DNA of 45,693 nt from CAYSTL01 sp964516805 (GCA_964516805.1 CAZEXI010000012.1:1-45693), one strand, 5' to 3'; shown: positions 1-7,669, counted from the first letter of the stretch. The notes: generated from the letters alone by a model not told the origin. A program made the numbers and translations.

Positions 1-7
1 TGGAAGA

Positions 8-59
8 AAGGGTCCTATTATAAGTTTTTTGCTCCTAATCGCAAATAGAACCCTTTTTT
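8..59 (+). terminator. Terminator-like hairpin with T tract
   Basis: AAGGGTCCTAT (8-18) and ATAGAACCCTT (45-55) pair with a single mismatch and are followed at once by a run of six T. A gene ending upstream of the window would be terminated here. A second short inverted repeat (CCCTTTTT at 51-58, AAAAAGGG at 67-74) overlaps it. No gene is visible in 1-152. Confidence 0.45.
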
Positions 60-124
60 CCGATTTAAAAAGGGTTAAGATTTTTTTCATTATAAAAATT
101 TGGGTTCACAACAAGCGAAAACAG

Positions 125-132
125 TTATATAA
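125..132 (+). promoter_or_regulatory. TATA box of the ThiI-like gene
   Basis: TTATATAA is centred about 27 bp upstream of the ATG at 156. This is the spacing expected for a leaderless archaeal transcript and is the main reason for choosing that ATG over the TTG just before it. Confidence 0.6.
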
Positions 133-155
133 CAAGTTAATATCGTTTTTACTTG

Positions 156-776
156 ATGGATTACAAAGTCGTTTCATTGATATCTACTGGTATAGATTCA
201 CCAGTAGCCGCTCATTTGATGGCTGAAAAAGGTGCTGAAGTAAATCTACTTCATATAGATAACGGTTCATATACTGATGAAAAAACCATTGAACTTTTAT
301 ATTCCATATTTGAGAAGCTTAAAAAAATCCATCCCAAAATGAACCTTTACAAAGCGTCATTTGAAAATATTCAGAAAGAGATATCATCGAAAGCTAATAC
401 TCATTTTCAATGTATTTTATGTAAAAGGATGATGTATCGTGCTGCTGAAAAGTTAAGTTCGAAATTAAAAGCTGATGCGATCGTTACAGGAGAATCTATG
501 GGCCAGGTTGCTTCACAAACTCTTTCTAACTTAAGAACCCAAAGTTCGATTATCGATCTCCCAATTCACAGACCTCTTATAGGATTGGATAAAAACGAGA
601 TAATCAAAATATCTAAAAGTATTGGCACTTATGATATATCTATCAAGCCTTCAGAATGTTGTTTATTGGTACCTGATAGACCAAGAGTCCAAAGTAGTAT
701 AGATGAACTAGAAGAGATTGAAAGTTCGCTAAATTATGAGTCCTTGATTGATACTTTAAGTTTTAAAAAATATTGA
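156..776 (+). CDS. ThiI-like PP-loop sulfurtransferase (catalytic domain only)
   Basis: The 206-residue protein matches the C-terminal adenylating/sulfurtransferase domain of ThiI, the tRNA 4-thiouridine synthase. It has a PP-loop near residues 10-15 (STGIDS, where ThiI has SGGxDS) and a GESMGQVASQ motif at 112-121. A CxxC at C86/C89 is followed by KRMMYR, and there is a CC pair at 168-169. The N-terminal ferredoxin-like and THUMP domains of full ThiI are absent, so its tRNA binding must differ. Such stand-alone domains may act in sulfur transfer to tRNA or to a cofactor; the substrate here is unknown. It faces an E1-like sulfur-carrier-activating enzyme with 6 bp between the stops, which fits a shared sulfur-relay role. 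The start is the ATG 27 bp after a TATA box. Confidence 0.8.
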   Translation: MDYKVVSLISTGIDSPVAAHLMAEKGAEVNLLHIDNGSYTDEKTIELLYSIFEKLKKIHPKMNLYKASFENIQKEISSKANTHFQCILCKRMMYRAAEKLSSKLKADAIVTGESMGQVASQTLSNLRTQSSIIDLPIHRPLIGLDKNEIIKISKSIGTYDISIKPSECCLLVPDRPRVQSSIDELEEIESSLNYESLIDTLSFKKY

Positions 777-782
777 ATCAGG

Positions 783-1775
783 TCAATCCCCAATATAACG
801 AGAATACAGTGCTTTAGCCTTTTTTGGATCGTCAGTACCTTCAATTATGAGTCTTCCGTCTTCAAATAGATTCAAGTCATATTCATCTAGATGTATCCTT
901 AACATCGATTCTCCTTTTATTTCAGCTTTTTTAAAACGATTTTGAATATTTTGAAGATCGAGTTTTGATTTTTCAGCAGGAGATATTTGGATAGAATTTT
1001 CACCCTGTATTTCGACATCAATATTTTTCTTTTTAGAAAGAAATTCAAAATTCTTTTGGCCACATGTTGTACATTCTTTCCTTCTTCTTACTGTAACTAG
1101 TTCAAAATCATCATGCCAAAGGTCGATAGTAAGCATCTCCTTCCTTGGGTTACCACCTATAATATGTTTTATAGCTTCAGTAGATGCTATATTACCCATA
1201 ATTCTTGGAAGTGTAAACAATACACCAGCTGTTTCAGTAGTTTTCAAAGAACCTTTATCTGGTTTATCAGGCATAAGACATCTTAAACACGGTCCTTTGT
1301 TTGGGATTATATTTAGATTCATCCCGTATGTTCCCAGTACCGAGGTAAATATCCATTTTTTACCATTTTTTACACATGCATCGTTGATGATATATCTTGT
1401 TTTCATGTTATCTGTAGCATCCATTACAAGATCTACGTCCCCTATGTACTTCTCGATATTGTTTGAATCGATATTGACGGATACTGGATCGACTTCTACA
1501 TTTGAGTTTATTTCATTCAATCTTTTAGAACCAGCTTCTACTTTTGGTTTATCGATACTGTCCTCATCGAACAATATTTGATGATTTAAGTTAGACATTT
1601 CGACATAATCACGGTCAACAACTCGTAAGAAACCAACTCCAGTTCTAGCTAATGAATCAGCTATAGCCGAACCTAGTGAACCCAGACCAAGAACAGCGAT
1701 TCTTGCTTCTTCTATTTTTTTCTGACCTTCCTCTCCAATCTCAGGTAATATTTTATGTCGATTGTATCTTTCCAT
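783..1775 (-). CDS. E1-like ThiF/MoeB/UbaA-family adenylyltransferase
   Basis: The family adenylates the C-terminal glycine of a ubiquitin-like protein (ThiS, MoaD or archaeal SAMP). Visible here are the Rossmann motif GLGSLG (30-35), the DRDYVEMSNLNHQ segment (54-66), MDATDN (118-123), and four zinc cysteines at C163, C166, C235 and C238. The cysteine normally found just before the EAGVLG-like loop is replaced: the sequence there is TTETAGVL (from 179), so thioester chemistry may be lost or use another cysteine. After the zinc site there is an extra C-terminal region of about 90 residues that I do not recognise. It converges on the ThiI-like gene. The exact carrier protein cannot be read from sequence; MoeB/ThiF/UbaA is the level I can defend. 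Confidence 0.87.
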   Translation of the reverse strand: MERYNRHKILPEIGEEGQKKIEEARIAVLGLGSLGSAIADSLARTGVGFLRVVDRDYVEMSNLNHQILFDEDSIDKPKVEAGSKRLNEINSNVEVDPVSVNIDSNNIEKYIGDVDLVMDATDNMKTRYIINDACVKNGKKWIFTSVLGTYGMNLNIIPNKGPCLRCLMPDKPDKGSLKTTETAGVLFTLPRIMGNIASTEAIKHIIGGNPRKEMLTIDLWHDDFELVTVRRRKECTTCGQKNFEFLSKKKNIDVEIQGENSIQISPAEKSKLDLQNIQNRFKKAEIKGESMLRIHLDEYDLNLFEDGRLIIEGTDDPKKAKALYSRYIGD

Positions 1776-1866
1776 GTCTTAAATACTGAAGTTCAATTAA
1801 TAAAACTTTTGAGTTCATTATGATTTATCAGGGGAAAACAATAAACCTATCTTATCAAATTTGGAT

Positions 1867-3516
1867 ATGATGAAAAAGTCGATGTGGTTTGCCTTAGGAG
1901 CTATAATCTCTTTCTCCATATTAATCAGAACAATACCTTTGTTTGGAAATTCATTATGGGGTATAGATTGTGGTGAATATGTTTACTATACAAACCAATG
2001 GGTGACTGAAGGAAGATCCTATCTTAGTGTAGATGGTTGGGGACAGGCTTACCCGTATTTTCCTGGTATGTTGATAGTAGCTAGTTCATTTCATCTACTT
2101 TCTGGTTTTCCTGTTACTTCTTCAACTTTATTTATTCCCGTAGTTTTATCAGCACTTTCACCACTATTTATATTCCTGTTAATGCATAAAATAACACGTA
2201 ATAAGAAAGCTTCTATCCTTGCCTCATTATTTTTCGCTGCTTTACCACCAGTAATCTATAATTATTCACAACCTAAGCCAGAAACATTGGGTGTATTGAT
2301 TTTCTTATTTCTTCTGACCATAATAATATCTGCCAGAGATAATAATAAAATGGGGCTAGTGTTAGTTATTTCCTCCATTGCTCTGATACTTACCCATCAT
2401 CTTACTTCTTATTTCATAATTTTGTTTTTGGTTGGTGGATTTTTTGTAGTAACTTTATGGAGAAATAAACAAAGATCTCTAAAGAGAAATAGGATTTATT
2501 ATTATATGTTTTTCATCATACTTACTGTCTCATTTTGGTTGTCAGTTCCAACTTTCAGACATAACCGTTTGTATGAAGCATTGTTTTTCCCTTCATTTAC
2601 AGTCGTTATAGTTCCGTTTTTGTTCATTCCTTTTATCATATTAGTTGCTAAATTTAGAGAAAAAATTGATTATATCATGCCTATCAAGTTACATAAACAG
2701 GATATAAAGAGGTTTTTAAAAGTATCTCTTATAACTATTACTCTAACTATTATTCTTCTCTCTGGTGTCGCATTTGGAGCTTTTACAAAAGAGGCTGAGA
2801 TCGGTTATTCTGTTTATCTTTATGTTCCAACAATGGTTTTAGGTCTATTTTCTTTATTTTCAAGAAAAATAGTAAAAGCCTATAAAGAAGGTCCGTTTGT
2901 ACTTGGATGGATCTTATTCACTGGTTTTTCTATAACTGCAGGTTTGATATCAGGTTCAACATCTTTAAGACCTATGAGGCATGTGAGCTTTTTTTTAGTA
3001 CCTTTATCTTTACTTTTTGGTTTAGGACTTTACCAGTTCTATCAGGTATATAATCCCACACTCGATAAAAAGAAAGCGGTCACAATCGGTGCTGTAATTT
3101 TGATACTGATAGGTTTAAATGTGCCACTTTCTTATCCTAGCCAGGATTTGATTTCTGGATACGATGAAGGTACTGGTTGGAACGATATAGAGGTTTTTTA
3201 TTGGATGAAGGGGACAGATGGAAAGATAGCAACTGATCACCGTATGAGTGCTGCTGCCTTTTCTATAAGCTTGAAAAATTTGACCTGGACTGAAGGAGGG
3301 AGTATCTTTTTCTCTTCAGATTACGATAAGGCTGTAACTACTATGAAAGAGCTGAATGTATCTTTTATTGTTTATGACAATGAGATGAAGAGAGGTACTT
3401 GTATAACTCCTGGAGTGACCCCTAAGCCTTTAAATAAAAAATTGATGAATGATTATAAAGAAAATTCCTATATCCTTTATTCTTCAAAGGAATGTATAGT
3501 TTTGTCTGCACCATAG
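1867..3516 (+). CDS. Multi-pass membrane protein, GT-C glycosyltransferase-like
   Basis: This protein of about 549 residues has roughly a dozen hydrophobic segments. A first-loop acidic motif after TM1 (GIDCGEYVYY) resembles the aspartate/glutamate that GT-C enzymes (PMT/ArnT/STT3 type) use to bind dolichol-phosphate sugars. A soluble C-terminal domain of about 110 residues follows the last TM. It would sit in the cell membrane and move sugars onto lipids or proteins on the outer face. Family assignment rests on topology and this loop, not on a full motif set. TTG 1861 and ATG 1870 are alternative starts. The next gene, another membrane protein, lies 57 bp downstream on the same strand. Confidence 0.6.
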   Translation: MMKKSMWFALGAIISFSILIRTIPLFGNSLWGIDCGEYVYYTNQWVTEGRSYLSVDGWGQAYPYFPGMLIVASSFHLLSGFPVTSSTLFIPVVLSALSPLFIFLLMHKITRNKKASILASLFFAALPPVIYNYSQPKPETLGVLIFLFLLTIIISARDNNKMGLVLVISSIALILTHHLTSYFIILFLVGGFFVVTLWRNKQRSLKRNRIYYYMFFIILTVSFWLSVPTFRHNRLYEALFFPSFTVVIVPFLFIPFIILVAKFREKIDYIMPIKLHKQDIKRFLKVSLITITLTIILLSGVAFGAFTKEAEIGYSVYLYVPTMVLGLFSLFSRKIVKAYKEGPFVLGWILFTGFSITAGLISGSTSLRPMRHVSFFLVPLSLLFGLGLYQFYQVYNPTLDKKKAVTIGAVILILIGLNVPLSYPSQDLISGYDEGTGWNDIEVFYWMKGTDGKIATDHRMSAAAFSISLKNLTWTEGGSIFFSSDYDKAVTTMKELNVSFIVYDNEMKRGTCITPGVTPKPLNKKLMNDYKENSYILYSSKECIVLSAP

Positions 3517-3573
3517 GGTTGATTCCGAAAAATTTAACTCTTTTATTTTCTGTTTGTATATTGTAGAATAAAG

Positions 3574-4104
3574 ATGAATAAAAAAAATATAGTTTTAAAA
3601 GTGGTCACTGCGATTCCTAATTTAATTAAAAAAGAAATTTATAAGAATCGTAAGTCTACACCTTTTTTAATCTCAATATCATTCTTAGTGTCATTTTTAT
3701 TTTCAAGACTTTGGGTTGTTTTACTTCAAGCTCAAGAATCTACAGGTTCATCAGTTGGAAATGCTACTTATTCTGCTGGGAAAAATCTGGTTTTGGGTGG
3801 ATATCATATTCATCATATCACATATGGTATCATATTGATGGCTATAGCAGCGTGGTTAGCTATAAATTATTGGAGTAATGCGGTTGCAAGGATAAGCTCG
3901 ATTCTTTATGGTATAGGTTTAGGTTTTATTGTAGATGAGATAGGTTTTATCATAGGTGGAATTGAACCTTATAGAGCAGATGTTGAGGTTTTTTACATAG
4001 CTGTGTTGATACTGGGTAGTTTTTTGAGCATAGTTTATTTTCCTTCATTTTATAGAGCAATAAAAAGAGATATATTAAGGTGGAAAAGGCTTATTTTTGA
4101 TTAG
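3574..4104 (+). CDS. Small integral membrane protein with GYHIHH motif
   Basis: The protein has 176 residues and about four TM helices. A distinctive GYHIHHITYG motif at the start of TM2 and a later GLGFIVDEIGF motif put polar residues (three His, Asp, Glu) inside the membrane. I recall uncharacterised archaeal and bacterial membrane proteins with this HxHH..G plus VDE pattern but know no function. The clustered His and acids could bind a metal or serve as a catalytic site (inference). It follows the GT-C-like gene and may be co-transcribed. Its last 14 bp overlap the end of the convergent glycosylase gene. Confidence 0.65.
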   Translation: MNKKNIVLKVVTAIPNLIKKEIYKNRKSTPFLISISFLVSFLFSRLWVVLLQAQESTGSSVGNATYSAGKNLVLGGYHIHHITYGIILMAIAAWLAINYWSNAVARISSILYGIGLGFIVDEIGFIIGGIEPYRADVEVFYIAVLILGSFLSIVYFPSFYRAIKRDILRWKRLIFD

Positions 4105-4765
4105 CATACGTACAGTTATCATTCAAAGGGCATTTACTGCATATTGGATCATTTTTAGTACAATAATTCTTTCCCAATTCAACTATTAGAGCATGAATTT
4201 CCTGAAGTTCTTTTAGATTATTATTGAAAGTTGACTCAAATAAATTCTTTATATCATTATAAGACCCATCTATATTCATCACTCTTTCAAGTATTCTGAA
4301 TGTGTACGCATCCACAACGAAACTTGGTTTATCTGCTGCATATAAAATAATGCTATCTGCTGTCTCTGGACCGACACCTTTGATATCACGTAACAATTCT
4401 CTCAAATCATCTTCTTCAAATAGATTATCAACACCACCTTTTTCTTTTATCAATTTTGATATGCGCTTCAAACGGGACGTTTTCTGTCTATAAAATCCAG
4501 TAGGTTTAATCAATCCATACAAATCTTCGTCATCAGTTTTTAGAATTTTTTTAGGTGATAAGATATCGGTTTCTTTTAAATTAATAATAGCTTTCTCAAC
4601 GTTATTCCAGCTAACATTCTGTGTTAGAATTGCTCCTACTACTACTTCAAATTTAGTTTCTCCTGGCCACCAATTTTGTTCACCAAATTCATTTGACAAT
4701 TTATTATAAAGTTTTTTTATTTCCTTCATCGGCTCAGTAAATGTTTTATGATATATTATTTTCAT
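4091..4765 (-). CDS. HhH-GPD base-excision DNA glycosylase (EndoIII/MagIII-like)
   Basis: The 224-residue protein has the full endonuclease III architecture. Its helix-hairpin-helix reads IKGVGPETADS (128-138), the catalytic aspartate is D152 in VVDAYTFRI, and a [4Fe-4S] site is formed by C202, C209, C212 and C218 (CX6CX2CX5C). The lysine that gives EndoIII its lyase activity (GRKTA) is glutamate here (GPETA). This matches the monofunctional MagIII-type branch that removes alkylated bases such as 3-methyladenine. An open frame extends upstream to 5038, but that part overlaps the DUF763 gene and its promoter. I start at ATG 4765, about 21 bp from a TATA-like GAATATAG; ATG 4729 is an alternative. 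Confidence 0.85.
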   Translation of the reverse strand: MKIIYHKTFTEPMKEIKKLYNKLSNEFGEQNWWPGETKFEVVVGAILTQNVSWNNVEKAIINLKETDILSPKKILKTDDEDLYGLIKPTGFYRQKTSRLKRISKLIKEKGGVDNLFEEDDLRELLRDIKGVGPETADSIILYAADKPSFVVDAYTFRILERVMNIDGSYNDIKNLFESTFNNNLKELQEIHALIVELGKNYCTKNDPICSKCPLNDNCTYANQK

Positions 4766-4782
4766 CCTATTTTCCAATTTTA

Positions 4783-4817
4783 CTATATTCACTGACCACC
4801 CCATAAAAGTATTATAC
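4783..4817. promoter_or_regulatory. Divergent promoters of glycosylase and DUF763 genes
   Basis: On the plus strand TATTATAC (4810-4817) is centred 27 bp before ATG 4841. On the minus strand GAATATAG (plus 4783-4790) lies about 21 bp before ATG 4765. Both genes look leaderless and share a 75-bp control region. Confidence 0.5.
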
Positions 4818-4840
4818 CAAAACGCTGAGTTGATAGGGTG

Positions 4841-5947
4841 ATGAGGAACCGCGGAACTACTGATTTGCCTCTTCACGGAGGGAAGGCCCCTAGATGGCTG
4901 TTCAAAAGGATGGTCAGATTGAGCAAGGGTATAACTGAGGTCATCATTGATGAGTACGGAGTAGATGAATTCATCAAGAGAATAACAGATCCCAACTGGT
5001 TTCAAGCTCTTTCCTGTACGATAGGTTTTGACTGGCATTCCAGTGGTACCACGACGACCACATGTGGAGCATTAAAAGTAGCTTTAGATCCACAGGAACA
5101 TGGCATCGCAGTATTGGGAGGTAAAGGTAAGGCTAGTAGAAAGACTCCTCAAGAGATAGCCAATATCGAAGATGTATTCTCAATAAAACCTACAAGAATA
5201 GATGACCTGATCAATTCTTCAAAACTTTCAGCTAAGGTAGATAACTCATGTGTTCAGGATGATTTTAGATTATATCATCATTCATTTTTTGTCAGCGAAA
5301 AAGGAAACTGGGGTGTGGTCCAACAAGGTTTAGATGATAAAGAAGGTTATGCTAGAAGATACCATTGGCTTTCAGATTTAGTTAATGAATTTGTAAATGA
5401 ACCTCATAAAGGTGTCGCTTGTAATCAAAAGAAAAAAGAAGTTTTGAACATGACTTCTCAAGATAGTGAGGAAACAAGAAACATAAGTATTGATCTGATC
5501 AACGATGGTCCTTCACATCTAAGGAAATATCTTGATTCTAAAAACCAGACATCTTTACTTGATTTTACTAAAGAGGAAATAAAGTTTCCAGAACACCATG
5601 CAGTTCTAGACATGGACATATCAAAAAGAGGATGGAAAGTTTTGGAAGATGCCTATGAGATTCAACCTACAAGTTATGATGAGTTGATATCATTAAAAGG
5701 GATGGGCCAGAAAAAGATTAGAGCGTTAGCTTTAGTTTCTGATCTAATATACGGAAGTGAACCGAGCTGGGAAGATCCTGTAAAATACAGTTTTGCACAT
5801 GGGGGAAAGGACGGTACACCATATCCTGTTGATAGGGAAGTTTATGATAATACAATTAGAACTTTAGAACATGATATAGAGAAATCTGAGATAGATAAAA
5901 AGGATAAACGGAAAGCACTTGAAAGATTATCTGACTTAATCAATTAA
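4841..5947 (+). CDS. DUF763 family protein
   Basis: The 368-residue protein carries the conserved N-terminal signatures of DUF763: GTTDLPLHGGKAPRWLF near the start and FDWHSSGTTTTTCG around residues 63-76. Its C-terminal third holds a helix-hairpin-helix-like segment (ISLKGMGQKKIRALALVSDL), which suggests DNA binding. The family has no established function that I know. It lies divergent from a base-excision glycosylase with only 75 bp between the starts, so a DNA-repair role is a reasonable inference. The ATG is placed by the TATA box 27 bp upstream; GTG 4838 is an in-frame alternative. Confidence 0.85.
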   Translation: MRNRGTTDLPLHGGKAPRWLFKRMVRLSKGITEVIIDEYGVDEFIKRITDPNWFQALSCTIGFDWHSSGTTTTTCGALKVALDPQEHGIAVLGGKGKASRKTPQEIANIEDVFSIKPTRIDDLINSSKLSAKVDNSCVQDDFRLYHHSFFVSEKGNWGVVQQGLDDKEGYARRYHWLSDLVNEFVNEPHKGVACNQKKKEVLNMTSQDSEETRNISIDLINDGPSHLRKYLDSKNQTSLLDFTKEEIKFPEHHAVLDMDISKRGWKVLEDAYEIQPTSYDELISLKGMGQKKIRALALVSDLIYGSEPSWEDPVKYSFAHGGKDGTPYPVDREVYDNTIRTLEHDIEKSEIDKKDKRKALERLSDLIN

Positions 5948-5983
5948 AGGGCAATTTACCAATTTTGGAAACTGACCACAATA

Positions 5984-6026
5984 TTTATAATAAGGTTGCT
6001 TCGTAAATTAATAAGTAAAGCGGTGG
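5984..6026 (+). promoter_or_regulatory. Promoter and ribosome binding site of pan
   Basis: TTTATAAT (5984-5991) predicts transcription starting near 6014. GGTGG (6022-6026) lies 4 nt before a TTG codon at 6031, which it marks as the start. Unlike most genes here, this one appears to have a short leader with a Shine-Dalgarno site. Confidence 0.55.
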
Positions 6027-6030
6027 TTGT

Positions 6031-7236
6031 TTGGACGAAGATGACTTGAGAGGAACTTCAAAAGAACTGACGAAGCAAATCGAGGAGCTTCAAAAGAAGC
6101 ATCAAAGACTATCTAGTAACTACGATGATAGCGAAAACAGGGATTATGTAAAAAGCGAACTAGAACGGTTAAAAAGAGAGACGAAAGAACTAAAAAAAGA
6201 GTTAGCAAGGTTAAAGAAACCTCCTTTATTAGTTGGTATGGTAAAGGAGAATTTGCCAAATGATCAAGCTGTGATCGAAAGCACTACAGGTCCTGATTTT
6301 ATAGTTAATGTAGCTGACTTTTTACCAGGAAAGAAATTGAAACCGGGGACTAGAGTTGCTTTAAACAAACAAACTCTCTCAATAGTTAAAACGTTACCCT
6401 CATCTGTTGATCCAGACATAATGGGTGCTGAGATCTTAGAAAAACCATCTGTAACCTACAATGATATAGGTGGTCTACAAGATCAAATCAGAGAGGTCAA
6501 AGAAACGGTTGAAGAACCTTTACTGTATCCTGAAAAATATGGTAGGATTGGTATCGAGCCTCCTAAAGGGGTGCTCTTAGTTGGACCACCAGGTACAGGT
6601 AAAACGATGATAGCTAAGGCAGCGGCTAACAGAACAAATGCAACATTTATTAAATTGGTTGGTTCAGAACTTGTCCAAAAATACATAGGTGAAGGGGCAA
6701 GAATGGTCAGAGAGTTGTTTGATATGGCTAGAGAGAAATCACCAGCGATAATATTCATAGATGAGGTTGATTCCGTAGCTACACAAAGGCAAGAGCAAGC
6801 AACATCTGGAGACAGAGAAGTTCAGAGGACTATGATGCAGTTATTGGCAGAATTGGACGGATTTGAACCATTGTCCAATATAAAAGTGATGGGTGCGACC
6901 AATAGACCTGAACTCTTAGACAGAGCTTTATTACGTCCAGGAAGATTCGATAGGATAATACATATACCTAAACCTGATGAAGAAGCTAGAAAAGCTATCT
7001 TTAAGATCCACATGAGAGATATGAGTATAGATACAGATGTAAGTCTAGAAAAACTATCTTACAGAACAGAAGAAGCTAGTGGTGCAGATATCAAGGCAAT
7101 ATGTACGGAAGCTGGAATGTTCTCGATAAGAAAGGACAAAGATAAAGTTACACAGAAAGATTTCACAGATGCGATCGAAAAGGTAATGTCTGAGACAGAG
7201 GAGAGAAAGATAAAGAAACAGGTCATGTACGCATAA
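6031..7236 (+). CDS. pan: Proteasome-activating nucleotidase (PAN)
   Basis: PAN is the hexameric AAA+ unfoldase that feeds substrates to the archaeal 20S proteasome in the cytoplasm. The 401-residue protein has an N-terminal coiled coil (about 8-65), an OB domain (about 66-125) and one AAA+ domain. The AAA+ domain shows Walker A GPPGTGKT (185-192), Walker B IIFIDEVD (about 240-247) and the arginine-finger region LLRPGRFDR. The C-terminus MYA fits the HbYX motif that docks into proteasome alpha-ring pockets and opens the gate. It starts with TTG, supported by GGTGG 4 nt upstream. It is apparently monocistronic. Length and all motifs are standard. Confidence 0.97.
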   Translation: MDEDDLRGTSKELTKQIEELQKKHQRLSSNYDDSENRDYVKSELERLKRETKELKKELARLKKPPLLVGMVKENLPNDQAVIESTTGPDFIVNVADFLPGKKLKPGTRVALNKQTLSIVKTLPSSVDPDIMGAEILEKPSVTYNDIGGLQDQIREVKETVEEPLLYPEKYGRIGIEPPKGVLLVGPPGTGKTMIAKAAANRTNATFIKLVGSELVQKYIGEGARMVRELFDMAREKSPAIIFIDEVDSVATQRQEQATSGDREVQRTMMQLLAELDGFEPLSNIKVMGATNRPELLDRALLRPGRFDRIIHIPKPDEEARKAIFKIHMRDMSIDTDVSLEKLSYRTEEASGADIKAICTEAGMFSIRKDKDKVTQKDFTDAIEKVMSETEERKIKKQVMYA

Positions 7237-7241
7237 AAAAA

Positions 7242-7400
7242 TTATTCTTCATTTTCTTCTACATCTTCTTCTATTATAAATGGCCCTACGTATTCACAAT
7301 CCTGACAGTGGTATTTATATCCAGTTACAAATCCTGCTTCAGGTACTATATTAGTACTCCCACAATTAGGGCATTTAAGAACCTTTTTTTGCTTTTTCAT
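7242..7400 (-). CDS. Small zinc-ribbon protein, 52 aa
   Basis: This short frame encodes a 52-residue protein with two CxxC knuckles (CPNCGSTNIV and CQDCEYVG) and an acidic tail ending in EENEE. The zinc-ribbon pattern and the AGGT-like sequence 6-9 nt before the ATG support it as a real gene. Its function is unknown; such mini-ribbons often bind nucleic acids or basal transcription/translation factors. It lies about 30 nt downstream of the structured RNA on the same strand and may be read from the same promoter. It converges on pan with 5 bp between the stops. Confidence 0.75.
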   Translation of the reverse strand: MKKQKKVLKCPNCGSTNIVPEAGFVTGYKYHCQDCEYVGPFIIEEDVEENEE

Positions 7401-7429
7401 TTATTTAACCTGCTTTGACTTTGATAGAT

Positions 7430-7647
7430 AATTACTGTCCCCTGGTTGTAACAGTTAGGTTCATCGTAAGGAGCATCCATCTCCCCCTCCTGACTCTAAC
7501 CAGGGGATTGTTTAGCCTTGGGGTTGGTCCTTAATCATCACTAGATGTTTTCATCTTGTTCATAAGGGGACCCATCAAGACCATTTCCCGGTACTTGCAT
7601 CATGGATCATCGTGCTGGGGTACTCCCCATGATCTTCTTAACCGGGT
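7430..7647 (-). ncRNA. Three-hairpin H/ACA pseudouridylation guide RNA (predicted)
   Basis: The gap upstream of the zinc-ribbon gene folds, on the minus strand, into three consecutive hairpins: HP1 (plus 7647-7587), HP2 (7583-7514) and HP3 (7506-7439). Each is followed by an ANA box: AAA at 7586-7584, ACA at 7511-7509 and ACA at 7438-7436. Each 3' arm carries ATGA (7610-7607, 7538-7535, 7464-7461) at a similar height, as in an L7Ae-binding K-turn or K-loop; HP2 has the full GTGATGA. In HP3 the guide arms AGAGTCA (7497-7491) and GTTAC (7452-7448) complement the conserved 23S helix-69 sequence GUAAC-UA-UGACUCU. The target U is exactly 14 nt from the ACA, which predicts Psi1915 (E. coli numbering). 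In HP2, AACCC (7525-7521), again ending 14 nt from ACA, and GGTC (7572-7569) fit GGGUU-UA-GACC in the peptidyl-transferase loop (U2586). No target was found for HP1. Confidence 0.72.
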
Positions 7648-7669
7648 AATTAATACACTAATCTTCTAT

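Noticed and set aside
29..226. 65-aa frame at the window start
   Set aside because: It runs through a terminator-like hairpin and into the ThiI-like gene in another frame, and shows no coding features.
4766..5038. N-terminal extension of the glycosylase frame
   Set aside because: It overlaps the DUF763 gene and both promoters on the opposite strand and has no resemblance to HhH-GPD proteins.
7455..7490. Fluoride-riboswitch-like GGAGATGG...CTCC...GATGA on the minus strand
   Set aside because: The central stems and pseudoknot of the riboswitch are missing, and the segment is the upper part of H/ACA hairpin 3.
7430..7660. SRP 7S RNA or RNase P RNA
   Set aside because: The helix-8 motif of SRP RNA and the conserved GGAGGAAAGUCC and ACAGAA elements of RNase P RNA are absent on both strands. 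Three separate hairpins with ANA boxes fit H/ACA better.
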